A DNA stretch of 64,000 bases. It comes from Rallus limicola (taxonomy: Eukaryota > Chordata > Aves > Gruiformes > Rallidae). The DNA is taken from the NCBI GenBank assembly GCA_022605955.1, contig JAKCOZ010000001.1, positions 19,212,146-19,276,145 of the forward strand, read 5' to 3'. Shown here piece by piece: positions 14,511 to 28,730 of the stretch. Made by a program: the position numbers and the translations under genes. Under the pieces are notes generated by a model, which was not told where the DNA came from, searched no databases, and saw only the letters and a program-made list of their open reading frames with translations. Position 1 is the first letter of the stretch; every line of letters starts with the position of its first letter.

Positions 14511-17500
14511 TAGTCCAGGTTTCCCACAGCATGCCACAGTGCTCGGTCCTGCCTCCTCCCCTGAGTTCTCCTTCCAATCCTACTTTTCCGCCTCAGCAGG
14601 CGCCAAGGTGAAAGGAGGAAAAAACCCAAACAAGTTGCATTGTACCACTCAGCATCCTTCTATCTTCTTGCCAGTGACCTCTTAGTTCCCTTCTCACAGC
14701 ACATATGTGCACACATTTAAATAATGTAATCTCTTCCAGGAGTCACCAACCACCACAAAAATAATCCCAGCCTCTAGCTGTGGCCAGATGGCTCCATACC
14801 TCCCTGGGTGAGAAAACAGGGAATGGGATCTTGAGAAGGTATGAGGAGGCAGAAGCAGAACTTGAGGGTGGGAAGACTCAGCTAGAAAACAGCTCAAGCC
14901 CTCACAGTGCAATTATGAAGTCATAACATCACAGTAAAAGACTGTACCCACACACTAAATGATAGATCTTTGGATGCGAAGCACTCCTAAATTGAATATT
15001 AAAGAGTCCCTGCAATCAGCACGAAGGGAGTTCATGACTCAGAAAACATGGGTACCTCTGAACAAGAAGCTGAATGGCAAAACAAGGAAAAAAACCCTAC
15101 TGCCAGGAAGGCTGATTTGATGGCAGTGCTGAACAAGTACCTCTTGAGAGCCAGAAACTCAAATGCGGAAGTGAGCAGCAACGCATCAAGGTGGAAGACT
15201 AAATACATGAGGCTAAGATGCAATTTGGAGAAGTATCAGTTCTATAACTCCTTGGGTGGTTGCTTTTTGCCACAGGTCTAAGTCAGAGAGCCTAGCCAGT
15301 TACAGGGAGCAGGGGAGGGCAACCAGGTTCTGAGAAGGGGCTGGATTCAGCTATTTGGTGATTTCTTTGCTTTAATCTAATGCAGGTGGGAAGAAATGCA
15401 GAAATTTTATCCTCACTGTGTGAAGTTACATGTCAGGGGTTGGTTACCAACCTGAACAGTATCAAGCACTGGAAGGAAGAGAATGCAGAGAGCCTAAGGC
15501 CTGATGTTGTTTTACCAAAACATCTGGACCAAGCTGAAGTAACTGCCTCTCTACTTAATATGTCACCATTTTGTTCGTTAAGATGATTACTGTGTCAGGA
15601 ATTCAGGAGCTTGTCTGCTGCATTAGGGAAGGCCCTACAAAAAAAAGTCACAACCTAGCAAGCCTCGCTTCAAACAAGAATAAAAGTGACCACAATTGTT
15701 TTAAAGCAGAGGCCAGGGAAACACCAATTAAAACCAGAGAAATTAATTTTTATAAGGAACTGCCTCTGCTAACATATTTGTATCTAGCCTGCATGTAACT
15801 CAAAAGAAACCCAGATGTAATTGTTTGTTTGAGCTTCCAAAAGTTTCTGTCAACCATTCCTCCTAAGAGACTCAGAAAAGTTACTTCATCTCATGAGGAA
15901 AACCAAAATACTGCCAGAGATTATCAACAAGTTTAGAGGGGAGCTGGAGTAAGTTACCTGTTCCTACCACGGCAGAACACTAGAAAGCGCCCCAAGGCTC
16001 CACCCATGTTTTTCTATTTTCCACTACTGGGAAGGTACTAGATGCAGCAGGACTGACAGCAGAACATCCCCAACGAACCACCAAGGGTCTCTTGTGCCAG
16101 GCATCACACAAGTTTTTAATTAAGGCAAGACCTGTCCAGTGGAAAGAACGAATATGGGCAAACGGGAGGGAGAAGCTGCCTTCATAGCTTTGTAGCCCAG
16201 GTTGGCCACTGTCAGATTTGTCAGCAGTTCCTGCAAAACTAAAGGAGCAAAATGATGTATGGGCAGGGGAGTTTCACAGCAGTTTCCAGTTCAGCAATAA
16301 TATATTAGAACAAAACTGTAAAAACCAATAAAAGTCACAGCACCACATAAAGAACCATGAGGAGATAAGGTATTCCCTCCCCTGCTACCTACACTCTCAA
16401 GGGTACTTAATTCTTGTCCCCAGTATTACCCAATGCATCAACTCACATGCAATGATTTAACACACAACTCCTTCTAAACCACAGAAATACTTCACTTTTA
16501 CAGCTACACAGACCACAGCTGTCTGCCTTCTATAGGTCAGGCATCAGGAACCTGCTGATACCAGAACTCAGAAGCCAGTGGAGTCCTATGTGGGCCTGAG
16601 AGAGCAGCTAAGGGAGAGTAAGTCACTGCTGCTGGGACCAGATTTGTTCTACACAGAAAGCAACCTTCAGAGGCCTGCAGATCAGAAAGTTGAAGACTAG
16701 TGTATGATGTGTCATTCCACAGGTGCCCAGAAACACTCCAGGGCTGCTCCAAGAGATGTGTCTAACCAGCTTGTGCTAGTTTTCACTTCTAGTTTTCCCA
16801 CTGCATTGTTGCGAATGAAGACGGAACCACGTCAGAAAGGGCTCACAGCTTGCTTCAAAACAGAGAGCTCTCAAAGCACAACTGGAGTCCTTTTGTTTTT
16901 CTGTAGAAGCTCTCCAGTGAAACACAGAATCAAGACCAAGATCCAACAACAGACTTAAAATTTTCTGGTTAAGATATCTAGTTTACAGCCTGCGTCACAC
17001 ATCCTTGTAGCCAATTTAACACGTCAGGAGACTTAAGAGCCTCTGAAAAGGGATCCAAAATCCTGTGTGCCAAACAGGTTGTAACATATCTGGTGAACAG
17101 GTAGTACTATGCACAGGAGCGTGTCTTAAACCTGGCTCCCCTCCAGAGACTTAAGGTGAGTATTTCTATTGACTGGAGGTCAAAGGCCTGGAATAATTGC
17201 TTGGTGGCAGATGACTTCATCCAGTCTTTAGACAAAGATGGCAGGAAGACTTTTTTTTTTTTCCTCCTTAAAAATTTAAGTTAGAAACTACTGACTATCA
17301 AGGTGATAGCACTCACAGTTCAATGTCTCCTTTGTCTAATAAGATCCAAGCTTGTATGTCCCACGTTGCACCAGGCCCCCAGGTCACCAGACTGTATCCT
17401 AAGGGAGGCACCTCTTCACGCTCTCTGCTGAAGGTGTGTCCCCACAGAGAAGCAAGCAAATTCATGAGACCAAATAAAGATTACAGCTCAGCTAACACCT

Positions 17501-20500
17501 ATCTGGAGGTGCAAGGATAAGACTTTTGTGCAGAGAATTAGATCATTCAGGCATGGTATTAAGGAACTTTGGAAACTGAGGTTGGAAGCTGTGTGTTCAA
17601 AGTCCCTTATGCACAGAATCATTAGTCACCATTACTCCCAGTATTGCAAGCGCACACAGAAAGGCAAAGATTTATCAAAAGCCTGAACCTTTGGAACTCT
17701 TCTGATGTGTTTTTCAGAATCTTCTTCAAAGTATGCTAGGGTTGGCAAAAGAAAAAGAATGCCTTTCTCTGGCATTGCCAAATTCAACATCTTGTGTCAC
17801 TGGGGAAAAACCTCTGGCATCCTTTAACATCTGCATGAACCGATCACATGGAGCAAGGTAGGATCCTGGCAGAACTCATACAGGCATTCATGAAGACATC
17901 TAGCTTATCAGTGGCACCCTCCAGTCTCCTTCATCTGTGCAGATGAATAGGGAAGCTTTTTATGTTCTTACGTTAAGAGCTGGAAGCAAACCCAGAACTT
18001 CAGAGATTTCAAACAGGGATACCACATAAACTACTTTCTGTGGGGTGTTTTTCCTGTACACTTGTGAGGGGGCTAGTCATTCAAGAGTAGGTGATTATGT
18101 CTCAAATTTGATAATACATAAAAACATGTATTAACCTACATACAAAAAAAAAAAAAAATGGGAGTCACTCTTTCAATTGTTTTTAAAGAGAAAACACACT
18201 TTCACATTGTCAGAACATGATATAGATAGGAAGCTTCAAAGTTTTACACTTCCTAAAGAAAGAGTACTTTGCGCTGTAAAGAAGTGGCTTAGAAGAGGAT
18301 TTTTAATTCAAGAGGTGTTTCTAACATGACCACTGCTGTAATAGCACCCTGAACGAGAGTGCTGGTGAGCTCTGAAGGTAACGGCACAGCCACACATACA
18401 TTCACATCAAAGCTGATTAAAACAAAACTTCCTCACCAAATATATTCCTTCGTCTTCGTCTAGTTAGTTGTTTCCACACAAGTATTCTGCATACACCTAC
18501 GAGAGAGACAGAAGGTTAATGACATCTTATGGAACAGTGCTATTGTCATGTACCCACCATGGGAATATGGTGGGAATACAAAGCCCCACAGCAGGGAAAA
18601 AGCACACTTGGCACAGCCTTGATACATCAAGAATCTGACTAGATTTATCCCACCAAAACACAGATTCCTTCTGTGTTCTTGGGCAATGGAGATGATTTTA
18701 TTTGCACTGTATGCTGTCACGAGGATTACTATGAAGTGTGGTAATCAACATTAAGACAGACTCTCCTTAATGAGTCTGCAGTTCCTGGACAGCAATTAGT
18801 GTAAAATTTTAGCCTGCCATAGAGAAGTGGTCTCTAACCATTACAGACACGTGCTCCACTTCCTGAGCTTCAGATGATGCTCTTGATGTCTTTCTGACTT
18901 CACAGACAAAAAGCCCTACTGTTTCAGCACAGCAAACCTGGCCCAAGCAGCAGCCAGTAAAGGCTGGTTTGTTTCAGTGCCACTACTCAGATATTTGTGG
19001 GTAGCAATGAAACTACCCAAGGATGGGGCCAATTTCAGTTGGCAGCGTAATGCTGCTCCAGAAGGCTGCAGCAGCAGATGCCAGTGCTGGAACTATTCAC
19101 CTGACAGAACTGCAAACAAAACAGTCACCTCGTCTTAATCCACCAAGAAAAAAATATCTTCCCTCTGCCCACCAGCTATGCAGAGAAAGCTCAGCAACAG
19201 ACCTGATGGAAAACAACACAACCCTTGCCATGTGCACAGCAGACTTCAGAACGAATCTGATGTCTTTCATGTACATACTACCTGAAAAAACAAGTTTTAG
19301 GGATGATACTTCAAGAAATACGTTTTGGAAAGAGTAACAGCGCTCTACTTTCCAAATTAAACAAGGAAATATGCACAAAGCCAAAAAGGTAATCCCACCC
19401 ACGGCTGCTCTTCAGGGTACTGCTTCAAGCTGCACAAGTGACCCCTGACTATTATCTTCTCTGCTTTACGCCCTAGAGTGGGGCTTGAAACGCGTTCCGG
19501 GTAAGAGTCTCAGTGCTGCTCGTTCTCTCAGACACGGCCCTCAGAGCTCAGCCCCTGCGGAAACGTGCTTTTCGGTTAGTTAATGCTGAGGAAACAGTTG
19601 ACTGAACTTCTGCAAGAAAAAACAGTCGACCCTTCACAGTAGAAAAAACAAATCCAGGCACGTAGAAAGCATGTAGCTAAAAACCAAGAGCATAGCTGCC
19701 ACTTCAACAAGCCTTCTGTTTAAAAGCCAAGTTTCAAACTTCAGATTACATACAAAGCAGGACCAGCTGGGAAGCGAGGGGCAAAAAAATAAAGGCAAGA
19801 GTTTTCAGGGAAAGACTACAGCAAGTCAATCAGAAGTTTCCAGGTATGAACCACAGCTTGCTTTTAAAAGTGTAGTGGGATGGGCTACCCTACCCCCTCC
19901 CAATAAAGATAGATACCAGGTCTATCATATGAAACATAAACAACAGCCTAACAGTATGCAGGGTTCAACGCACAGCTGGGAAGATACTGCAGCCTGCATT
20001 AAAGAACAAACACACACCATGATTAAAGGCAAAAGAGGCACATTTCCTGAAAAAATACCCCACAACCCAACCCTTAGCTCTGCCCAGGACATGACATCAT
20101 TGTATCTGCCTACATGAGAACCTAGCATTTCTCCACCACTCACAACTCAAGTGCGGTTCAGGCTGCAGAGAGGCTCTAGGGAACACCTGATGTTGCAATC
20201 GAATTTCCTCCAAAGCAAAGATTCACAAAATAGCAAATCAAAGGCCACAGTAACCCTGTGAATAAAAAGAGGAATACCCTCTTCTAGTCCTGCAAAACTG
20301 ATTTCTAGAAATTAATTGGTAAATTCTAGTAAGGGCCAGGGTACAGCTTCAGAAATGCCAAGAACTGGTTTTGTTTTACTAGTCCTGTCAACCTCTTGCC
20401 TCCTGCTAGCTCAGCTTTCTATAGCTGAGCCTTCCCCATTTCTTCCAATGCTTGCCTAAAGCCTGAGCTCCACACCCACCTCACCTCTCCTCCTTCAAGA

Positions 20501-20762
20501 GATCTGTAAGACAAAACCTGACAGTGACTAACAGCTAGGGTGATAAAGCAGCTGCAGAATTTCTTTTCCACCCGTTAATGAAAGAATGAATGCCTCCCCT
20601 AGTATCCACCACCTGTCTGTAGGCTCCTGCCTGACACTCAGACCTGTTCGTTTGCCAGACAAAGACCATCTTTCAGTTTGCGCTTTTGCAACCCAGTCCA
20701 ATTCTACACTCAAGAGGCAACAGGAACTCTATTGAATGTTTAACCACAGCTTAACAGAAAGC

Positions 20763-20786
20763 TTTTTTTTTAAAAAAAAAAAAAAG
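20763..20786. repeat. T9/A14 homopolymer pair
   Basis: A run of T directly followed by a run of A, a simple AT palindrome in TMEM263 intron 1. No function suggested. Confidence 0.8.
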
Positions 20787-21289
20787 TCTAGCTAGTATTT
20801 ACTGAGCAGCCTTAAAACTGATGTGAGTATGAGCCAAGCCACCCTTCCAGTTACACGGAGACGTGCTGCCCGTAGCAGTGCTCCGGACACACTGAGGCAG
20901 GCTATGTGTCTTTGGTATTTATCACCCTTACAGAGAGACATCCTGATTCAGAGTTCTTGTTTTCAGTTCAGTTAAGTGAGCAGAAGGAAGCGTTTAATCT
21001 CATCCACAGAGGCCATCTATGAGCTGTGCACGATGACCAGGATCAGCTGCGAGGCTAAAATAACAAAGACTTATTTCCAGGCCAACACCACACAAATGCC
21101 TAGCCTAGGCAAATGCCGAAAGCTAAGATGCTTCCAAGCAGTTTACAAAAAACTCCTCCAGATTCTGCTCCATCAAGCTGGACTTGAAACAAACAGATGA
21201 AACAAAGAGAGGTTACTGCAGGGAACACCCGAGTACGATTAAGTTTATAAAGAGAAAACCCAAAACAAAGCTGCTCCTGGCACGGAGAA

Positions 21290-22450
21290 GTTCAAGGGGA
21301 GAACGAGCCCGGCCAGGAGAGCGGCCAAGGGAAGCACGGCTTCCTCGGACGCCCTCCCGGGTAGGCGGGAGGCGTTCCGCCACGGACGCGGGGAGCGGGG
21401 CGCCCGGCCCAGGGAGACCGGCAGCGGCAGCTCGCGGCGGCCGCCCCCGAGCCCGGTTCCGCACCCGAGGAGATGCCGAGTCTGGCACGTCGACGGCCCA
21501 CACCCCTCTCCTAGGGCGGCCCAAGGCCCCGCTGCCCCACCACGTCCTCCCCTCGCAGCTACCTGCCTCCTCGGCGGAGCTCAGGAGGCGGCCCGGCAGC
21601 GACGCCCGGCAGCGACCCCCCGCAGCGACCCCCGCCGGGCCGGGCCCGCCAGCCAGCCAGGCACCTCGGCGCACGGCGGCGGCACTGACGTGGCAGCCAA
21701 GGCCGCGGCGGTGCCGCTACGGCCAGCCCAGCACTCCCTCCCTCACGCCCCCCGGTGCCGCGGCAGGAAGCACAAAGGCGGGCGAGCTGCGCCCGCCCCG
21801 GGCCGCCGGTAGGCGCCGGGGGCAGGTGGCAGCGGTAGCCCCAGTTCCCGGGGCCCGCCTCCCCCGCCGGCGGCTCCGCCGGGTCTCCTCCCGCCTCCTC
21901 CCTCAGAAGTTTCCTTTCCTCCGCGGGGAGGAAAAGAGGGGAGGCAGGAAGGGCGCTCGGGCGGCTGCCTGCCTGCCCGCCCGGCTCCCCGGCTAACGGC
22001 GGAGCAAGGCAGCGGCGACCGCCCAGTCCTCACTCACCACGCAGCGAGCTCGGCTCAGCTGGCTCCGCCGCAGACTTTACTCCTGCACCTTTCCGTGCTG
22101 CCGACGTGGCGCCCGCCGCCACCACCCGCCCCGTCGGCGCCCGCAGACCCCGCCCCAGCGCCCGGCGCGGCGCGGCCCCCTCGGCGGCCGGGGGGCGCGC
22201 AGGCGCTGCCGCTCCCGCCCCCTCCCCGCCCCGGGGCTGCCGGGGGGCCCCCGCGGCGTCCGTTCCCTCCCACCATCCTCCGGCGCCACGCGTCTCTGCC
22301 GCGCGCCCGCGGAGGGCCTACGCAGGCCCCCGCCCCGACCCTCATGGCCCCCGCAGGCATCTTCCTCTCCGAGGAGCGAGACAGGCCTAGCCACGCGCTG
22401 CCCGGTCCCCCGAAGAGCCCGTGTGGGCCGCGCGTTGTGGCTGCGGGGCC
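21290..22450. promoter_or_regulatory. TMEM263: CpG island, probable TMEM263 promoter
   Basis: About 1.1 kb of very GC-rich, CpG-dense sequence in an otherwise AT-rich region, at the expected 5' end of TMEM263. No TATA box is evident, as usual for housekeeping CpG-island promoters. Long open frames occur on both strands here (up to 270 codons), but they are Arg/Pro/Gly/Ala-rich products of base composition, not genes. Confidence 0.85.
22038..22150 (-). other. TMEM263: Candidate non-coding exon 1 of TMEM263
   Basis: On the minus strand, CTGCGTG followed by GTGAGTGAGG makes a strong splice donor with the exon ending at 22038, inside the CpG island. It would join the acceptor in front of 13722 to supply the 5' UTR. 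The transcription start is not visible in the sequence, so the right boundary is a guess. Confidence 0.45.
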
Positions 22451-22599
22451 GGGGCACAGAGGTGAAGGAAGATGCGGTAGGGAAGAGGAGAGGAGGAAAG
22501 GGATGACAGTCTTGCCATGGCTTACTGAGATGCTGCAGGGTGCAGGAGTTTGGCTCCCACCACTCTTACCTAGCGATACATCACCCTGTAACCCTGGTA

Positions 22600-23665
22600 C
22601 GTGGTTCACAGAAGGGCAGGGGTTGGAAGGGACCTCTGGACATCATCTAGTCCAACCCCCCTGCTAAAGCAGGATCAACTGCAGCAGCTTGCACAGGGTC
22701 ATGTTCAGGTGGGTTCTGAATCACTCCAGAGAAGGAGACTCCTCAGCCTCTCTGGGCAGCCTCTTCCAGTGCTCTCTCACCCTCAGAGTGAAGTTTTCCT
22801 CATGTTCAGATGGAACTTCCTGCATCCCAGTTTGTGCCCATTGCCCCTTGTCCTATCACTGGGCACCACTGAAAAGAGTCTGGCTCCGTCTGGACATCCA
22901 CCCTTTAGATATTTATAAAGATTAATCAGATCCACTCTCAGTCTTCTCCAGTCTGAACTATCATACAAGATATGCTCTAGTCCCCTCCTCATCCTCACAG
23001 CCCTCCACTGGACTCCCTCTGTAGCCCCCTGTCTTTCTTGAACTGGGGAGCCCAGAACTGGACACAGAACTCCAGATGTGGCCTTACCAGGGCAGAGTAG
23101 AGGGGGAGGATGACCTCCCTCAACCTGCTGCCCACACTCTTCTTAATGCATCTCAGGACACCACTGGCCTGGGCCGCAGGGGCACATTGGTGGCTCACAG
23201 TCCTTTTCCACAGAGCTGCTTTCCAACAGGTTAACTCTTAACCTGTACTGGTGCCTGGGGTTATTTGTCCCAAGGTGCTAGGACCCTACGCTTGCCTTTG
23301 CTGAATTTCCTTTGACTCCTCTCCATCCAACTCTCACCTGTCCAGGTCTCACTGAATGGCACCACAGCCTTCTGCTATATCAGCCACTCCTCTGCTATAT
23401 CAGCCACTCCTCCCAGTTTTGTATCAGCAGCAGCCTTGCTGATGGTAGACTCTATCCCCCTGTCCAGGTCAATGGTAAAAATGTTGAACAAGCACTGACC
23501 CCTGGGGCAGACCACTAGCTACAGGCCTCCAACTGGACTCTGTGACACTTATCACAACCCTCTGAGCTCTGCCATTCAGCCAGTTCTCAATCCACCTCAC
23601 TGTCCACTCATCTAATTCTCTTAATTAGTTTGCCTATGAGGATGTTGTGGGAGGATAGTCCTTCC
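22600..23665 (-). mobile_element. CR1 LINE, old 5'-truncated copy
   Basis: About 1.07 kb of reverse-complemented CR1: the 3' end (GGTTGGAAGGGACCTC) near 22620, then the C-terminal reverse transcriptase region. A minus-strand frame at 22995-23198 reads [20 protein letters not shown], a hallmark CR1 segment. Many stops and frame changes show it is a decayed copy. A 20-base segment is tandemly duplicated at 23371-23410. It sits just outside the TMEM263 CpG island. Confidence 0.92.
23371..23410. repeat. 20-bp tandem duplication inside CR1
   Basis: TCTGCTATATCAGCCACTCC occurs twice head to tail with no mismatch. It lies in the reverse transcriptase part of the 22.6 kb CR1 copy and is a local slippage event after insertion. 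Confidence 0.95.
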
Positions 23666-26600
23666 TGGGCTCCTCCAAAATCATCAGTTCTGTGAACTTG
23701 GCTCCTACATGGGAAATACAAAGCAACAACCTGTTTCCACAGAGGTCTGTCTAAAGAGGTCTTTTCCAGGCTCTTTATCAGCCTCAGCTTCAGCAGTTTA
23801 CCTCTGGATTACTGCAGGTGTGAGATGGGAGTGAAAGAGTTCTGTCCTCCACAGAGCTTGCAGATCTAGCCAGACATCACTGGGCAGTTGCAGAAGCATC
23901 ACTGTGACCCATCAGAACAACTCTGTATGGGCCTTGGAAGAGTTTTCTGGTACAGGGACTCAACATTCCTGACCCACTGAATGAACACCAGCCATGTTGT
24001 TTAGTTTGACACTGAGCAGGTGAAAGCATGAATGCAGGGAATCCAAGTGAAAAACCAAGGATGGGAGCATGCCTTGGGATCTTCCAGGACATGGCAGGTG
24101 CACAGGGTGCGTGAATTAGTCATGTTCTTTGGAACTACCACACAGGCACACAGGAGTCCTGTTCTGGGATCTTGATTTCCACCTTGGAGGACAGGTCAGC
24201 AACTCTCCAAACTCGTACAGTGTTTACCTCCCTGCTACCAACAGGTGATGCCTGCCACTGTTACCTTCTTTTTGGTCTTTGAGATACAAGGATTTTCCTA
24301 TAGCTGCTGCTCATCCCTTGCTCTAAGAGCCATGCATAGAGAGCGCTTTCCTTACGTGGGGTGCTCTGCTTCAAATGCAAAGCCTGTAGCTTCATGTGGC
24401 AGTGAAAGAGTTGCTGCTTGAATATTTTCTCTGTAATAATCAATCACCCATGAACTTTACAGCATTGAAATATGTTTTGCCTCCTAGTAACTGAAAGTTA
24501 AAGGCATCACAGAGATTAAAATCTGTTCTTTTTCAAACCCTGAAAGATTTAGGATGACATAGAAGGATTGGGCTGGTGAAGTGTTTTGCCAAGCAAACGG
24601 AAAGACACAATTTCCTCGTAAAACCACAGCCATCGAGAGCAGAGTCTCACTGGCAGGTACAATAACTGATATAACTTCAGGTGAACATCTCTGCAAACAA
24701 CAGAAATCAGCAGCATCCCTGCTGCTTCACTAAACTAATGCTGAGGAAAAGGTTTTGATTGCAAAGATGTCATTGTGACTTTGCTTTCATTTCATTTTTC
24801 ATGCATTGAACCCTTCCTTCATAAATATTGTCAAAGATGGTGCGCTGTTGGTATATTCAGTAAAGATTTAGTATAAGTTAGTCTTTATACAAAACAAATA
24901 AACTGCTTTCCCTGGAAATAGCAAATAGGCAGCTTCCTAGTGATTTTAAAATGGAAAAAATAAAGCATTGCTCTGTGGAGGAGTGGTTCCTTCACTTAGA
25001 TTATAGGGTTTTAGATTTTGTGACTGCACTATGATTACGGATGCAGAAAATAATTGAAGTAAGATCAAAATATATATATTCCATTATGATGGTTGTGGTT
25101 ACTGCTACTGCTGCAATAGCTGTGGGGTTGGCAGGGTTGGAGTTTCACTGTGTTGGATTCTATGTAGACCTTGGAAACAGTCCTGAAAGGAGTGACTGTC
25201 TTCCGGTGCACAACTCAATTTAAAATGCAACATGTGCCTCCTGAACTCCAAGGCCTCGTGGTTTCTGTTGCCCATTGTAGGTAGCTGTTGTGAAGAGCCA
25301 AAGCTGTGGGGAGAGCATCAAGCTCCTAAGTCTGGTGAAGTCTGTAGGCATGCGAGTGGACAGCGAATGCCAGCTGCACTTGTTTACTCAGCAGGACACC
25401 TGAATGAGGAGCACAGCGAGAAAGCACATGAGATTCTGCATGTGCTCTTTTATTTGGTTCATTTCTAGAGATAATGAAGTGGAGCAGCCAAGGGTGAAGG
25501 TTACAGGGTGCCATCTCCTAACTCATTTGCCATAGATGTGAGTAATCCCTATCACAGATCCATCTCTGGTATAACAGAAAGATTGGGGAAGACCTGTGCT
25601 TTTGCAAAGTAGAAATATAATTCTACCTTGGGGCTTAAAAATGGATTCCCTGTACGTATAACATAGGTCTGTAATGTGCTGGAAGGAAGGAGGGAAGGGA
25701 GGGAAGGAGATTAATATCCAAGGTATGTTGTAGTGAAACCAGTGGCCAACATCTTACTAACAAAAACTGGTTGGAATGAAAGAGCAGCATACTCAACTCA
25801 AACATATATATATATATAGTGTCTTCATTGCATATGAACAGATGTGCCTAATAAAGTATGATGTCTTACCTGCAGATGCATCTCATCTCATCAGAAATGA
25901 AACTGCTTGCTAGGGGTACAAGGTAAGCGTAGCATGCAAGGGGAGAAGGTCAGAGCACGCATTAGTTGTCCAACATTTCAGTTGATGGTTCAGAGAGGAC
26001 AAAACAAAGCCTACTACTGAAGTGCCCCTACAGTGCTGGGTGCCATCAGAAAAAGACAGAGTATCCTCATTCCTTTTTATAACACCGCTGACTGCAGAGT
26101 TATACCAATACAGACTGGGAATAAGCAAGAATAGATTTTAAGTCTTAAGCTGTTAACTCTTCAGAAGAATCTTTTTTCAGTTACATGTGCACACACAAGT
26201 TCAAGCCATTATCAAAATATAATTATATACTTTAAAAAATTATCAAAAACCTTGGTTTTACAGATTGTACTGTCCACTCATTACTGAGCCATTAAAAAAC
26301 TGGTTCCAGCAGCAGAACTATTAATGAGTGTGTTTCAAGTGGCATATGCTTTGTGATTACTTGGCGCTCTGCCTCACTTTAATTAAGATTTTAAATTTAC
26401 ATACTGCTATTCAACCATATGTTGCACTGGTGTTTACTAAGGTGAATAGATTTTATTGTCTTCATTTTGTAGGTCAGGACACAGCGTCATTTTGGGGTCA
26501 AGTGACAGGACTGAAGCCACCCAACCCCTGAAGCAGTCTGGATCTGTTGCTCAACCTGCAGGGTGGCATTTCCTCCAGGCAACTGAGAGAATGATTAGGT

Positions 26601-28730
26601 GGACATTGACAAACCTGGAACAAAATAATTGCAATAATATTATTTGACTCAATTTACTCTATTCATTAAGAATTGTTGCAAAGATCACAGAAAAGATTTG
26701 TATCTGTGGAAGTGCAGCAGCTGATTAAAACATGTACCTTTTACAGGAAAATGATCAAAATAATTGAAGCAATTTCTCAGTCTTAAAGGAAAAAAAAAGA
26801 TAATCAACAGTATTGTTCCTCCTATTACATTTTCTTTATATTATCACCAATTATTTAATGCTCCAATCTTTCAAGTTCTACAAATATAAGCAGTCATGAG
26901 TTGCATGAGCAAAGTTTGCTGAAACAACTGAACCTGGAAAGGTCAGCTCCCTGCCTTGAATAAATAGGTATGGATGATAACATTGCTGTTTAGTCTCCTA
27001 GGTGTGGCAGGCTGCATAGAAGCACAACTCTTTTGTGACAGTTTTTTATCCAGTTTGAAATAAAATGTCCTCCTTGCTGTGTTCCAGCTGTGTGCTCGAA
27101 TTCTCAGGGCATTTTTGTGAGATTTTTGCTCTGTTTTATGAAGGTGGAAGGTTGGGTTTGGTGTGTGTTGACCCACTTTCATAGTATCCAACCCCTGAAG
27201 AAAATTGTTGGCATTGGAACCTCCCCCAAGAGATTGACATTTAAAATAACAACCTGTGCTAAGCATGAAGTTAGTCCTCAAGTCTTTCTCTACCATGTCT
27301 CCATTTTTGTTATGAAATAAAACATTATTGAAGTTACAGATCTACATGGCAAGAAGTCCTTCCATGGTTTTGAGGTTACAAAGATAAAGCCCAGGCCTGT
27401 GAGGTCTCTGAGCACCTGTTTCCTTGTTTTGTCTGCCATGGGATCTCTGCAGAGCCAAACACATTTCTTCCATCAGTTTAGTTCGACATTCAACTCCCTC
27501 CTCTGCTTCTGCTTCCTTGTTTTTCCCAGTGGGCTGATGAGACACCCAAGCATTTGGAAAACCAGGTAGATATTTCCATACCCTGTTACAGCTATTTAAT
27601 TACCAGTTTATAGATAAGCAAGTGCTTTCATGTGTTCTTGGTACCCTCCGGAGGTGGCAGCATAACACTAAAACACTACAAGGTCTATCTCAAGGTCTAG
27701 TAAGTGGTCTAATCAGTGCTAGCTATTAATGAGGAGAGACAAGAGATTGCCACTAGTCCTCAAGGTGCTCAAACCTCAGTAGTGACATGCCAGAGATTCT
27801 TTTTGCTGTTCCTGTGTTTATTCCTGTACATGAAAAGACAAATATGAAACTTGAGAGTTTCAAAACAGATGTGGTAACACTCAGAAAAGGTACCTTCATT
27901 CCAATTCCAAACTGCAAATCATCTGCTTCAAAGAATGTTGCCGCTGCTGACAAGTGAATTCTTTATGACCCTACAGCTTTCTAATACTGTGCCTGATGTC
28001 TGTCCAATTGATCCATACCTACAGTTGGCATATTGAGGGGATAAAAAGAACATTCAAAAGTAAAGGAAGCCACATGGTTCCACAAACCCTGGACCAACCC
28101 CCTGAACACTGTTGAATACAATCCCATTCACAACTAGATCTAAATTCTGCACAGGGGGGTTTGTATGCTGCTTCTCTATGTGGAGTATGTTTTTCTTCCT
28201 TCTCCCCATTTTTCTAATCAATCCCTTTTTTCTCTTCAAAAAAAGAATACAAATCATTCCAGTGAGGACAGTAAAATTCATTACTTGGATTTTATGGCAC
28301 CGACTCAGTCCTGTAGTGCAGTTAACAGTGTGTAGAAGACACAGACCTCCTCTTTTATTTTTTCTTGGAAAGAAGTGATGGGATTGCTGTCCTTGCGAAG
28401 GGAACATCTCAGTACAGCTCTTTGACATCGAGCAGACAGAAACTGAGTGTCAGAGGTGGTGTGTGTGGTTAGCCTGCACTGCTGTGGTGGGGGCTGTGGC
28501 TCTGTAATGTACTGCCATGGCTGATTTGGAAATTCTTGCTGTGCTACCAGAAAGGGGAGTGGGAGGACGAAAAGGCAGTTGTAGGCTTGGTGTTGCAGGG
28601 TTTTCATCATTCAGTGCACTTGGTGGCTTGGCTTTGCAGTTCTGCAATCCTGTTCCCTTCATTAGTCATATCACATCATTGACCCACACTGGCAGCTCTG
28701 ACCCTATTTTAGAGTTCAGGCACTAAATAA
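23666..28730. other. Intergenic, no gene recognised
   Basis: AT-rich unique sequence with a GGAAGG-type purine microsatellite (25681-25709) and an (AT)n run (25804-25819). Open frames are all under about 125 codons and look like random frames. The part at 26200-26900 is AT-rich with homeodomain-like TAAT motifs and might be regulatory, but nothing firm is seen. Confidence 0.5.
25681..25709. repeat. GGAAGG-type purine microsatellite
   Basis: Imperfect run of GGAAGGAAGGAGGGAAGGG units. Simple repeat only. Confidence 0.85.

Larger units (their letters stand above)
13723..22037 (-). other. TMEM263: TMEM263 intron 1
   Basis: About 8.3 kb between the probable CpG-island exon and the first coding exon. 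It contains a CR1 3' fragment (14266-14510), an A-run (18144-18158) and a T/A-rich palindromic run (20763-20786). No coding exon was recognised; other open frames are short and unlike known proteins. The upstream boundary depends on the exon 1 donor being correct. Confidence 0.6.

Noticed and set aside
21184..21996. 270-codon plus-strand open frame
   Set aside because: It lies in the CpG island, where stop codons are rare; the product is Arg/Pro/Ala/Gly-rich low complexity and overlaps equally long frames on the other strand.
22055..22667. Opposed open frames of 184 and 190 codons
   Set aside because: Composition artefacts of the CpG island, running into an old CR1 copy.
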